Source: Larkinella terrae (lineage in GTDB: Bacteria > Bacteroidota > Bacteroidia > Cytophagales > Spirosomataceae). Taken from it: 64,000 nt of DNA. Positions 45,892 through 55,260 of the stretch are shown here, piece after piece. Under the pieces are notes generated by a model. The model searched no databases. It had not been told where the DNA came from and saw only the letters and a list, made by a program, of their open reading frames with translations. The DNA is taken from the NCBI RefSeq assembly GCF_009668025.1, contig NZ_WJXZ01000014.1:764448-828447 (forward strand), read 5' to 3'. The position numbers and the translations under genes are program-made. The first letter of the stretch is position 1; the number at the start of each line of letters is the position of its first letter.

Positions 45892-46146
45892 ATGAAGCTT
45901 GACGATTTTCTAAGACTGCCTCACGACCACCAGCAGGAACAACTTTGGTTCCGTGGATCAGTGCTGGCCAACCGGTACGAGGACACCCACATCTACCTCC
46001 TGTATGCCCTGGATTTGTTTTACGTTGAGTTGCAGTACGACTCCGGCGATAATAAACTGCTCCGTTTATCCGCTTTTACTTCGATCGAACCACTGACGCC
46101 TTACCTACCGTTACTGCCCGACGATTTGCTGGCGGAACTGGGTTGA
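45892..46146 (+). CDS. Small hypothetical protein
   Basis: About 84 residues from ATG 45892 (MKLDDFLRLPHDHQQEQLWF); GTG and TTG codons upstream are less likely. Acidic with short strand-like segments (HIYLLYALDLFYVELQYDSGDNKLLRLSAFTS). No domain recognised. Convergent with the AraC gene. Confidence 0.65.
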   Translation: MKLDDFLRLPHDHQQEQLWFRGSVLANRYEDTHIYLLYALDLFYVELQYDSGDNKLLRLSAFTSIEPLTPYLPLLPDDLLAELG

Positions 46147-46173
46147 GGCAGGGCAGATCTCCCGGATAAAAGT

Positions 46174-46197
46174 GTCTGACAAACCGCAGCGTCAGAC
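46174..46197. terminator. Hairpin between convergent small gene and AraC gene
   Basis: GTCTGAC (46174-46180) and GTCAGAC (46191-46197) flank a 10-nt loop, with AAAG before and TTT after. The second arm overlaps the AraC stop codon (46192-46194). Confidence 0.45.
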
Positions 46198-47088
46198 TTT
46201 AGCCACCAGCGATTTCGACTTGTTCAGATACTGCCGTTTGTATTCCAGCGGAGTGACGCCGGTTACTTTTTTAAAGTGCCGGTAGAAATTCGACACGTTG
46301 TTGAAACCGCAATCGAAACAGATCACCTCGGTGAGGGTTTTGCCCTCGATCAGCGCCCGGCAGGCGTGACTGATGCGGATTTCGATCAGAAAATCGTAGT
46401 ACGTTTTGTTGGTCATCAGCTTGAAATACCGGCAGAACGAGGTGACGCTCAGGTTGCTGATGGCCGAAATTTCTTCCAGCGAAATCTCTTTTTTGTAATT
46501 GGTGAGGGTATAGTTACAAACCGTATTCAGGCGCTGGGTATCCGTCTCGTCCGACTGGTAAAAAACCGCCCGGCCGCTGACGATCAGTTCGTATTCATCC
46601 GTTTCGGCCAGGGTTTGCAGGATCGAAAGCAGGATGATGATTTTGTCGAGATTGGTTGCGTCGAGTGCCTGGCGCATCAGTTTGGCCAGTTTTTCGTTAG
46701 CCTTTCCGGTCAGCACCATACCGCTTTTGGCTTTCTCGTACAGCTTGGGAATTAAATACGCTTCCGGCAATTTTAATAGATCTTCACCCAGGCAATCGGG
46801 CAGAAACTGAATGACGATAACTTCGATACCCAAGTCTGGATCGTTGTTGAAATATTCTTTTCCGCTGCGCCAGGTATGCGGCAGATTCTCGCCCACTAAT
46901 ACAATTTCGCCCGGTGAAAAATTGGCAATTTTGTCGCCGATAAAACGGACACCTTCCCCCTTGATAATATAATGTAATTCGAGTTCGGGGTGGTAATGCC
47001 AGATGTTTTTAAAATGCGGTAATGTAACGTGCCGGATGGTAAATGAGCTTTCCAGTTTATCCGTTACTTTTCGAAATAATGGCTTCAT
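46192..47088 (-). CDS. AraC-family transcriptional regulator
   Basis: 298 residues. The N-terminal cupin sensor (IWHYHPELELHYIIKGEGVRFIGDKIANFSPGEIVLVGENLPHTW) is the carbohydrate-responsive type. The C-terminal 100 residues carry two HTH motifs (SLEEISAISNLSVTSFCRYFKLMTNK; DCGFNNVSNFYRHFKKVTGVTPLEYKRQY). Divergent from the DUF3826-SusC-SusD genes with a 483-bp spacer, it is the best candidate activator of this locus. The inducing sugar is unknown. Confidence 0.92.
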   Translation of the reverse strand: MKPLFRKVTDKLESSFTIRHVTLPHFKNIWHYHPELELHYIIKGEGVRFIGDKIANFSPGEIVLVGENLPHTWRSGKEYFNNDPDLGIEVIVIQFLPDCLGEDLLKLPEAYLIPKLYEKAKSGMVLTGKANEKLAKLMRQALDATNLDKIIILLSILQTLAETDEYELIVSGRAVFYQSDETDTQRLNTVCNYTLTNYKKEISLEEISAISNLSVTSFCRYFKLMTNKTYYDFLIEIRISHACRALIEGKTLTEVICFDCGFNNVSNFYRHFKKVTGVTPLEYKRQYLNKSKSLVAKV

Positions 47089-47571
47089 CGTATTGAGTAA
47101 TAAAAATCAACATAGCTGATAATGTGGCAATCCGCATCGGACCGATTCACCAGCAAATTGGCCCTGGCGGTTTCTAACGTCCTTTCCGGGTCATCCATTC
47201 AACCGGCTCCGTTTGTGCCTGACTTTCAGAAGCGAGTCCCGAGTCGTCGCTAGACTCCCGACCGGTTTTCCCATTTCCAGTGTGCTATCGCGTTCGTTTC
47301 GGCAATCTATATACAAAAATAAAAGAAATAACTCCAATAATTCCTATTTAGCCCATGATAACTTCCTATAATAAATTGGCAAAAAAATGCAGCTATGCCC
47401 TAGAAATGTACCATATTTTTGTACTGTATTATAGAAAAATAGAGTTAATTCCCGCTATAGTCTTCTTTTAACGCGTCTTTTTATAGACTGTTTAGCATCC
47501 TGCCGGGAAAAACGGGAATTAGCAAATACCAGGCTGTTTCTAACCTTTTTATCGATTTACAACCAACCGAT
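47089..47571. promoter_or_regulatory. 483-bp regulatory region between AraC and DUF3826/SusCD genes
   Basis: The left part is GC-moderate and the right part AT-rich. TATTTTTG at 47414-47421 matches the Bacteroidota -7 consensus TAnnTTTG exactly, but I see no well-spaced TTTG -33 element. No clear AraC half-site repeat was identified by eye. Confidence 0.35.
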
Positions 47572-48249
47572 ATGATACCGAAAATCATTGCATTGAGTGG
47601 TTTGATCTACCTGCTGGGCGTGGTTTCCGTTCGTGGGCAGGAAGTGGCGAAAGCAGGTACCGACTCTGCGTATATACAGGTCGTTACCGAGCGGGCCGCT
47701 AAAATCGTTGCTCCGCTGGAACTTACCAGTCCGTCGGTTAAGGCGCGCGTTCAGGAGCGGATTGCCCGGCAGTATCGCGACCTGAATACGCTTCATGAAT
47801 CCCGTAAAGAAGCGATTAAAAACCGGAAAGAAACCGCTTCAACATCGGAATTAGAAAATGAAAAAAAGCGGATTGAAGCAGGAATAAATGAGCAATTAAC
47901 AAGGCTACACGTTGCATTCCTTGCTGATTTATCTGCTGATTTAACTCACCCGCAGATTGATCAGGTAAAAGACGGTATGACGTATGGCGTTTTACCCATT
48001 ACCTATAAAGGTTATCAGGCCATGCTGCCGGATTTAACCGATGAACAAAAGAAACAGGTGTTAGCGTATTTAACCGAAGCGCGTGAGCGGGCAATGGACG
48101 AGGGGTCATCGAAAGAAAAACACGCGATGTTTGGGAAATACAAGGGCCGGATCAACAATTACCTGTCGGCATCCGGAATCGATATGAAAAAGGCGAGCAA
48201 AGCCTGGGAAGAACGGATCGCCCGCGACGCCCTGAAGACCAACGAATAG
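47572..48249 (+). CDS. DUF3826 domain secreted protein (second copy)
   Basis: 225 residues with signal peptide (ALSGLIYLLGVVSVRGQE). DUF3826 core segment: GVLPITYKGYQAMLPDLTDEQKKQVLAYLTEARERAMDE, matching the paralogue at 14044 in length and order. Heavily charged helices dominate the N-terminal half. It is the first gene after the regulatory region and 47 bp before SusC, so it is likely co-expressed. Function unknown; probably helps a pectin-active periplasmic enzyme. Confidence 0.85.
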   Translation: MIPKIIALSGLIYLLGVVSVRGQEVAKAGTDSAYIQVVTERAAKIVAPLELTSPSVKARVQERIARQYRDLNTLHESRKEAIKNRKETASTSELENEKKRIEAGINEQLTRLHVAFLADLSADLTHPQIDQVKDGMTYGVLPITYKGYQAMLPDLTDEQKKQVLAYLTEARERAMDEGSSKEKHAMFGKYKGRINNYLSASGIDMKKASKAWEERIARDALKTNE

Positions 48250-48296
48250 TCCCGATCAACCTATACCAAACTCTATTTCCAAATCCTTTCGACACC

Positions 48297-51200
48297 ATGA
48301 AATCGGTTTTACGAACCCAAACAATGCGCATTGGCACGGGCCAACTCCTCGGTGCGCTGATGCTCGGATGGCTGCCCGGAGCGTTTTGCTACGCCGGATC
48401 TAACGGAAATGCCGCGGTGGTTTCAACCAGATCTGCTGCTCCGCTGGAAAACATTACGGGAACCGTGAAGGATGCCAAAGGCGAACCGCTGCCGGGCGTT
48501 AACGTCCTGATCAAAGGCACGAAAACCGGCACGGTTTCGGACATCAAAGGAACGTTTCGGCTGAACCTGCCCAAGGGCGACGAGACGCTGATTTTCAGTT
48601 ACATCGGTTTTAAAACGCAGGAAGTGCCGGTTAAAGGCCGGACGACGTTTGAGGTGCAGCTGGAAGAAGATGCAGCCTCGCTGAGCGAAGTCGTGGTGGT
48701 GGGCTACGGGGTTCAGAAGAAGGTGAGCCTGACGGGCGCGGTGGCCACGATCGACATGAAATCCGTGCAGGATCTGCCGGTCAACAGTCTGTCCGCTGCG
48801 CTGGTCGGTCAGATGCCGGGCGTGGGCGTTACGGGCGGAACCAGTCGGCCGGGCGAAAATGCGCAGATCACGGTTCGGAACCCGATCATTCTGTCGAAAG
48901 ACGGCGGAACGCTGCGGCCGTTGTACGTGATCGACAACGTGGTTCGGTCGGAAGACGATTTCAACGCGCTGGACGTTTCGGAGGTCGAAGCCATTTCGGT
49001 GCTGAAAGACGCGGCTGCCGCCATTTACGGGGCGCGTTCCAACCAGGGCGTGGTCGTTGTGTCAACCAAGCGTGGGAAGTCCGGTGCTCCCAAGTTCAGC
49101 TACAGCGGCTCGACCGGTATTTCGGACGCCAAACTGCCGACGATGATGAACGGTTTTGAACAGGCGACCTACCTGAATGACCTGAATTTTGCCGCCGGAA
49201 AAACCGCTACTGATCCATTGATTTACACGCCCGACGAACTGGCTCACTTCAAAAATAATAACACCGACTGGTTGCGGCAGGCCTGGCAACCCTCTACGGT
49301 TCAGCGACATGCACTCAATGTCAGTGGCGGAAACGAGAAGGCAACCTATTTCGCGGGCGCTTCCTATAACGCGCAGAATGCGAATTTCGATAACATCAAC
49401 TCGGGCAAATGGACGTTCCGGGCCAGCGCGGATATGCAGGTGAACAAGAGCCTGAAAGCCGCCCTGTCGCTCAGCGGGGACCTGTCGGACAAACGGATGT
49501 ATTACCTGAAACAGGGTGGGGAAAGTCCGGAAAATGACATGAAAAGTCTGCTCTACACGCCCCAGTTTGCGACGCCATACGTGAATGGTTTACCGGTTTT
49601 GTTGTCGAACGGCGGGGCCAACGATTTCGGCGCTTTTCACTTTTTTGAAGTCCAGAAATCCAACAATTACACCCAGACCCGCAGCAGCGGTTTGAACGTA
49701 ACGGCCAACCTGGATTATTCCGTTCCGTTTGTAAAAGGCTTGAAAGCCAGATTGTTGTACAGCCGGACGTTCGATAATACGTTTGGGAAACAGTACGGAA
49801 CGAAATACAATGTATATAGTCTCTCGATGCTGGGCGACCACAAACACATTTATGGTGGCGATGTGTTAAAGATCGTGACCCTGAACAACGGCGACCGTGT
49901 GCGGGCGAATCCCGGTTACATCGATACCTACCAGTTGAACGGGTATTTGAATTACGACCGGCAGTTTGGCAAACACCAGATTTCGGCGATCGCGTTCTTC
50001 GAACAGTCGGAAACCCACGCCGATAACATTGCCGCAATGGCCGAGGGCGTGATTATTGGCGGTCTGGACAACATGCGCTACGCAACCGGCACGCAAACCA
50101 CCACCGAAACCGAAACGGAAGTGGGTTTTCTGTCCTACGCGGGTCGGCTCAACTACAACTACGCCAACAAATATTTCTTCGAAACCGCCATTCGCTACGA
50201 CGCTTCCACCAAGTTTGCACCCGAATACCGCTGGGGCCTTTTCCCTTCGTTCTCAGCGGGTTGGGTAATTTCCGAAGAGCCCTTTTTCCGGTCGGGTGTA
50301 CGCTGGGTTGATTTCCTGAAACTGCGCGGATCGATCGGTTTTCTGGGGGGAGACGCCACCAAACCGTATAACTGGCTGACGAGTTACGGCATTCAAACGG
50401 GAAAAGGAGCGGTTTTTGGCGGGAACGCCGACCGTCCGCTGACGGTGGTGCCCGGCAACGCGATGGCCAACCGGGGCGCCCGCTGGGATGACAACACGAA
50501 GTACAACCTTGGTATCGATGCGCAATTCCTGAAAAACCGCCTTTCGTTCACGCTGGATGCGTTTTACGACCATCGCTACAACATGCTGACCTCGCTGACC
50601 TCGTCGGTTCCGCTGCTCGTAGGGGCTACGTTGCCGTCCGAAAACTACGCGACGGTCGATGGTTTTGGAACGGAAATTTCGCTGGGCTGGTCCGACAAAA
50701 TCACCAGCGACTGGTCGTACAAAGTCAACGGTTTCTTCACCTGGAGCGACAACAAACAGATTAAGGTGGATGTCGATAAGGGCAAAATCGGCACGTTCGA
50801 AGATCCGCTCGGAAAGTCGTCGGATCTGGGTTTCAAAGGGTACAAATATGCGGGCATGTTCCGGACGCAGCAGGACGTGGACAGTTATCTGGAAAAACAC
50901 CCGGGCTACACGCTCTTCGGGGCGGTGCCAAAACCGGGGATGCTGTATTACGAAGATGTGCGCGGCCCCAAAGATGCGTTGGGCCAATACACGGCACCGG
51001 ATGGCAAAATCACCGAAGCTGACATGCAGTTCCTGACCCGGAAAGCCAGCAATCACTACGGTTTTGGGTTCAATTTTACCACGAGTTACAAGGGCTTCTC
51101 TATTGGAGCCGTCATCAGCGGTTCGTTTGGCGGACAGGATGCGGTTGAATCGACGGCCCGGTCGCAGGCGACGGCCACGGCCAACCGTCCGCAGTTCTGG

Positions 51201-51509
51201 GCAGATCACTGGACCCCCGAATCTCCGAATGCGACCTATCCAAGTCCCTATTACAAAGATACTTACAACGTCGATTCGGATTTCTGGTTTCGTAGTTCCA
51301 CGCAGGTTTCGGTTCGTAACTTCAACGTTTCCTACGGCTTGCCCGCCGGTTTCAGCAGCAAACTGGGCCTGAACAACGTGCGGGTGTACCTCGTCGCGAC
51401 CAACCCGCTCAATCTGTACAATCCGTACGATTACAAGACGTATTCGGGCAACTACGACACGTATCCGGTTTTGCGTTCCTTCTCACTGGGTTTAAATCTT
51501 GGCTTGTAA
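48297..51509 (+). CDS. susC: SusC/RagA-type TonB-linked outer-membrane transporter
   Basis: 1070 residues, normal for SusC. Signal peptide (LMLGWLPGAFCYAG), a carboxypeptidase-like domain (52-125: ITGTVKDAKGEPLPGVNVLIKG ... SDIKGTF), the TonB box/plug (EVVVVGYGVQKKVSLTGAVATI, about 131 on) and a beta-barrel to the end (SFSLGLNLGL). It imports oligosaccharides in a TonB-dependent way together with the SusD lipoprotein encoded 11 bp downstream. Substrate inferred from neighbours: pectin or rhamnogalacturonan oligomers. Confidence 0.95.
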   Translation: MKSVLRTQTMRIGTGQLLGALMLGWLPGAFCYAGSNGNAAVVSTRSAAPLENITGTVKDAKGEPLPGVNVLIKGTKTGTVSDIKGTFRLNLPKGDETLIFSYIGFKTQEVPVKGRTTFEVQLEEDAASLSEVVVVGYGVQKKVSLTGAVATIDMKSVQDLPVNSLSAALVGQMPGVGVTGGTSRPGENAQITVRNPIILSKDGGTLRPLYVIDNVVRSEDDFNALDVSEVEAISVLKDAAAAIYGARSNQGVVVVSTKRGKSGAPKFSYSGSTGISDAKLPTMMNGFEQATYLNDLNFAAGKTATDPLIYTPDELAHFKNNNTDWLRQAWQPSTVQRHALNVSGGNEKATYFAGASYNAQNANFDNINSGKWTFRASADMQVNKSLKAALSLSGDLSDKRMYYLKQGGESPENDMKSLLYTPQFATPYVNGLPVLLSNGGANDFGAFHFFEVQKSNNYTQTRSSGLNVTANLDYSVPFVKGLKARLLYSRTFDNTFGKQYGTKYNVYSLSMLGDHKHIYGGDVLKIVTLNNGDRVRANPGYIDTYQLNGYLNYDRQFGKHQISAIAFFEQSETHADNIAAMAEGVIIGGLDNMRYATGTQTTTETETEVGFLSYAGRLNYNYANKYFFETAIRYDASTKFAPEYRWGLFPSFSAGWVISEEPFFRSGVRWVDFLKLRGSIGFLGGDATKPYNWLTSYGIQTGKGAVFGGNADRPLTVVPGNAMANRGARWDDNTKYNLGIDAQFLKNRLSFTLDAFYDHRYNMLTSLTSSVPLLVGATLPSENYATVDGFGTEISLGWSDKITSDWSYKVNGFFTWSDNKQIKVDVDKGKIGTFEDPLGKSSDLGFKGYKYAGMFRTQQDVDSYLEKHPGYTLFGAVPKPGMLYYEDVRGPKDALGQYTAPDGKITEADMQFLTRKASNHYGFGFNFTTSYKGFSIGAVISGSFGGQDAVESTARSQATATANRPQFWADHWTPESPNATYPSPYYKDTYNVDSDFWFRSSTQVSVRNFNVSYGLPAGFSSKLGLNNVRVYLVATNPLNLYNPYDYKTYSGNYDTYPVLRSFSLGLNLGL

Positions 51510-51520
51510 CCCCTGAAACC

Positions 51521-53296
51521 ATGAAACTATCACATAAAATCCTGACCGTTTGCTGTGCGTCGCTGGCGTTGACCAGTTGCAAGGATGTGCTCGATAAAAC
51601 CGATCTGTCTTCCACCAGCGGGGCGCTGATTTTCAACGATTCGACGCTCACGCAGATGAACCTCGATTACGTGTACGATCAGAATTTGCCGACCGGTATT
51701 CCGACGCTGGGTCCGGGCAGTCCGAGTGTTACCAGCCTGACGGATGAATCGTTCGGAGAAAGCAAATTGCTGGAAGGGACACTTCTGGTTAACGAAATAG
51801 GCGATTTCGGAACATCGCTGGATGTGAAGAACAACTACGGCAAAATCCGGGTGATCAACATGTTTCTGAGCGATGTCAACAAGGGAACCTTGCCGCCATA
51901 CACCAAAAATAAGCTCCGGGCGCAGGCGCAGTTTTTCCGGGCCTGGCGGTATTTCGATCTGGTGCGTTTGTACGGCGGGGTGCCGCTGCTGATGACGCCA
52001 CTGGCCGCCGTGGGTGTCGAAGCGCGCGACCAGGCTTTTCTGCCCCGGAACTCGACGACCGAAACCTTTGCCGCCATCGTGAAAGACCTGGATTCGACCA
52101 TCGCGGCCGTGCCGGGTCGCTGGAGTTCGTCGGCCGATTGGGGGCGGATTACCAAAGGCGCAGCTGCGGCCCTGAAAGGCCGGGTTTTGCTGACAGCCGC
52201 CAGCCCGCAGTTCAACCCGAACGATGAGGTAGCGCGGTGGCAGACATCGTATGATGCTAACAAACAGGCGTTTGATTTGCTGACGGCCAACGGATACGGC
52301 CTGCATTCGTCCTTCGATCAACTCTGGTTTCAGGAGGTCAACAACCCCGAAGCGGTTTTTGTGACGGGTTACAATACCGCGACGGGCGACCAAACCCGAA
52401 AAAATAATGGCTACGACAACGCGACGCGACCGTCGTATACCGGAACGGGCGGAGGCTCCAATCAGCCGTCGTGGGAAATGGTAAAGGCGTTTCCGATGCT
52501 GGACGGTAAAAAACCGGGGGAGTCGACCAAATACACCTATACGGATCAGTTGTTTTTCAAAAACCGGGACCCGCGTTTCGACAAAACGATTGCTTATAAC
52601 GGCGTGACCTGGCCCCTGAACGGAAATAATTCCTATAAAATCTGGACCTATTTTGTGGGCGGAAAAACCGTTGAGCCGAAAGCAAGCAATACCGGTTTTT
52701 ATGCGCGCAAAGCCGTTAATCCAACGCCGGCCATTGGCGACGTACAGTTTTCGGGCACCGACTGGATCGAAATTCGGTTTGCGGAAGTGTTACTGAATCT
52801 GGCTGAAAGTGCCGTTGGAATTAACAAGCTGGAAGAGGCTTACACGCAGCTGAAAGCCATTCGCAAGCGGGCGGGCATCGAAGCCGGAACCGACGGTTTG
52901 TACGGCCTGAAAGCCAACATGACGCGGGCCGAACTGTTCAGCGCCATTCTGTACGAACGCCAGATCGAGTTTGCGTTTGAAGGCAAGCGGTTCTATGATC
53001 TGCGTCGCTGGAAGCTGATCGAAAAAACGCTGAACGGCACCAGGCGGACGGCGGTGACGATCAACCTGAGAACCACCGGAGTCCCGGCGGATTTTGCCAC
53101 CTCCCGCGACAACCTCATCCTGGAGCAGGCGTATACCAATTATTTTACGCTGGAATTCAAGCCGTTGGATACGAAGTACAGCATCAACTGGAAACCCGAA
53201 TACTATTTCTTCGCGATTCCGCAAACCGCTATCGACAACAACCCCAAGCTGATCCAGAACACGACCTGGGGTGGGGCGTTTGATCCGTTGAAGTAA
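51521..53296 (+). CDS. susD: SusD/RagB-type nutrient-binding lipoprotein
   Basis: 591 residues. Lipobox ALTSC (Cys20) anchors it to the outer-membrane surface. The four TPR-like helices (KNKLRAQAQFFRAWRYFDLVRLYGGVPLL) and the C-terminal SusD region (ERQIEFAFEGKRFYDLRRWKLIE; FFAIPQTAIDNNP) are standard. It forms the lid of the SusC transporter and captures glycans. It is followed by a repeat element and then the GH28 gene. Confidence 0.95.
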   Translation: MKLSHKILTVCCASLALTSCKDVLDKTDLSSTSGALIFNDSTLTQMNLDYVYDQNLPTGIPTLGPGSPSVTSLTDESFGESKLLEGTLLVNEIGDFGTSLDVKNNYGKIRVINMFLSDVNKGTLPPYTKNKLRAQAQFFRAWRYFDLVRLYGGVPLLMTPLAAVGVEARDQAFLPRNSTTETFAAIVKDLDSTIAAVPGRWSSSADWGRITKGAAAALKGRVLLTAASPQFNPNDEVARWQTSYDANKQAFDLLTANGYGLHSSFDQLWFQEVNNPEAVFVTGYNTATGDQTRKNNGYDNATRPSYTGTGGGSNQPSWEMVKAFPMLDGKKPGESTKYTYTDQLFFKNRDPRFDKTIAYNGVTWPLNGNNSYKIWTYFVGGKTVEPKASNTGFYARKAVNPTPAIGDVQFSGTDWIEIRFAEVLLNLAESAVGINKLEEAYTQLKAIRKRAGIEAGTDGLYGLKANMTRAELFSAILYERQIEFAFEGKRFYDLRRWKLIEKTLNGTRRTAVTINLRTTGVPADFATSRDNLILEQAYTNYFTLEFKPLDTKYSINWKPEYYFFAIPQTAIDNNPKLIQNTTWGGAFDPLK

Positions 53297-53320
53297 GACA
53301 CAGAAAGAAATTTGTGTTGT

Positions 53321-53466
53321 AACAGCCTACGGTTTTAACCGTGGGACATAGTGAAATACGTTCTTCACGGCAACCGTTTTAACGGTTTTAAAATCTCAAA
53401 ACCGTTAAAACGGTTCGTATTTTCCGAATCCTCTCACGATCCCCCGGTTAAAACCGGGGGCTATTA
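53321..53466. repeat. Composite three-hairpin element, family B (copy 1)
   Basis: Hairpin 1 (about 53324-53346: CTACGGTT/AACCGTGG), hairpin 2 (18-bp perfect arms 53372-53389 and 53398-53415, each arm also self-complementary), hairpin 3 (CCCCCGGTT/AACCGGGGG, 53441-53460). The ends AGCC and GGCTA are complementary. It lies between SusD and the GH28 gene; copy 2 lies after the GH28 gene. Confidence 0.85.
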
Positions 53467-53481
53467 TTTTTACTTCTGAAA

Positions 53482-55062
53482 ATGATTTCATCACATTCTG
53501 GAACAAAATGCGGTTTTCTACTGACGTTCGTCCTGACGGTTTTCACGGCGATCAGCACGTTGGCGCAACAGGGTATTTACCACAATGTATTGCACTAAGG
53601 CGCGAAAAATGACAGCAGCCAACTGGCGACGGCGGCCATCAGAAAGGCCATCGACACGGCCGTGAAGGGTGGGGGAGGAACGATTTATTTTCCGCCGGGA
53701 AAGTATAAAACCGGTCCGATTCACCTGAAAAGCAACATCACGATTCTGATCGACGCCGGGGCCGAGCTGCATTTCAGTGACAACTTCGACGATTACCTGC
53801 CGATGGTGGCGTCGCGCTGGGAAGGCACGGACGTGACCAATTTTTCGCCCCTATTTTACGCCTACAAAGCCGAAAACATCGCGATTCGGGGGCGCGGAAT
53901 CATCGACGGTCACGGAAAAAAATGGTGGTATTATTCGGAAGTGATCGTGAAGAATTCGCCGGGCTCGAAGTGGCAGGACGAGTTTCACCGCCTGAACAAA
54001 GACATTCTGCGCCCCGATTTGCCGGGTTGGGTGGAGCGCGGTTTTCTGCGTCCGCCGTTCATTCAGCCGATGCACTGCAAAAACGTCCTGATCGAAGGCA
54101 TTACCATCCGCAATTCGCCGTTCTGGACGGTGAACCCCGAATTTTGCGAAAATGTAACCGTTACGGGTGTCACGATCAATAACCCCAAATCGCCCAACAC
54201 GGACGGCATCAATCCCGAATCCTGCCGGTACGTTCACATTTCCAACTGCCACATCAGTGTTGGCGACGACTGCATCACCATCAAATCGGGCAAGGATCGG
54301 GCGGGCCGAAAGATGAATGTTCCGGCGGAGAATTACACGATTACGAATTGCACCATGCTGGCCGGACACGGGGGCGTGGTGATCGGCAGCGAAATGTCGG
54401 GTGGAGTGCGGAAAATCAGCATTTCCAACTGCATTTTTGACGGCACGGACCGGGGCATCCGCATCAAAACCGCCCGCGGTCGCGGGGGGGTGGTGGAAGA
54501 AATTCGGGTCGATAACGTCATCATGAAAAACATGAAGGAACAGGCGATTGTCCTCGACATGCACTACGCCAAGACGCAGCCCGAACCGGTTTCGGAGCGA
54601 ACGCCCGCGTTTCGGAACATCCATTTCAGTAACATCACCGCCGAAGCGAAACAGGCTGGGTACCTGAGCGGTCTGGAAGAAATGCCGATCGGCAACATCA
54701 CGTTTACCAACCTCAACATTACCTCAGAAACCGGTTTTTTGATCAGAGAAGCCCGAAATCTGGAATTTCACAACGTTTCCGTCGACACGAAAACCGGCCC
54801 CGCGATTGTCGCCGAAAAAGTGATAACGCTGGAAATCGACGGTGTGAAAATCGCTACCCCGCACCCGAATACGCCAGTCGTGGAACTCACCAACGTGGAC
54901 GATGCCTTCGTATATGACTGCTTCCCGAAACCGGGCACCGACGTATTTCTGAAACTCAACGGCGAGCAAACCCGGCACATCACCGTCGGCGGCAACAACT
55001 TCCGACACGTTAAAACGCCGGTTTTGAAGGAAGGAAAGCTGGAGAGTTTGAAAGTTGATTAA
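53482..55062 (+). pseudogene. GH28 polygalacturonase with one in-frame stop codon
   Basis: From ATG 53482 the frame gives a signal peptide (VLTVFTAISTLAQQ) then GIYHNVLH, stops at TAA 53596-53598, and continues in the same frame as GAKNDSSQLATAAIRKAIDTA up to 55062. In intact GH28 enzymes this place reads NVLDYGAK, so D has become H and Y has become the stop. All GH28 catalytic motifs are intact downstream: NTDG, GDDCITIKSG, GHGGVVIGSEM and RIK. The only restart seen (GTG 53662) lacks a signal peptide. An assembly error is the alternative explanation. The enzyme would cut polygalacturonan. Confidence 0.85.
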
Positions 55063-55110
55063 ACTGTTTTCAAACGTTACCGCTGAAGCAAATAAGGGTG
55101 CAATCAAAAA

Positions 55111-55230
55111 AATAGCCCACGGTTGAAACCGTGGGATCAAGGCAGTTTCGCAATTTTTACAAACCGTTAAAACGGTTCCCACCAATTTCAGGATATTTTC
55201 TGTTTCCCCGGATTAAAATCCGGGGCTATT
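55111..55230. repeat. Composite three-hairpin element, family B (copy 2)
   Basis: Same order as copy 1: CCCACGGTT/AACCGTGGG (about 55116-55135), AAACCGTT/AACGGTT (about 55161-55177), and CCCCGGATT/AATCCGGGG (55206-55225). The outer ends AATAGCCC and GGGGCTATT are complementary. With copy 1 it brackets the broken GH28 gene. Confidence 0.85.
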
Positions 55231-55260
55231 ATTTTCAATTGTGGGAGTTTACGATCTATC

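Noticed and set aside
53662-55062. GTG 53662 as the true start of the GH28 gene
   Set aside because: It would remove the signal peptide and the first strands; the same frame continues upstream to a good signal peptide with one stop, so a nonsense change is more likely.
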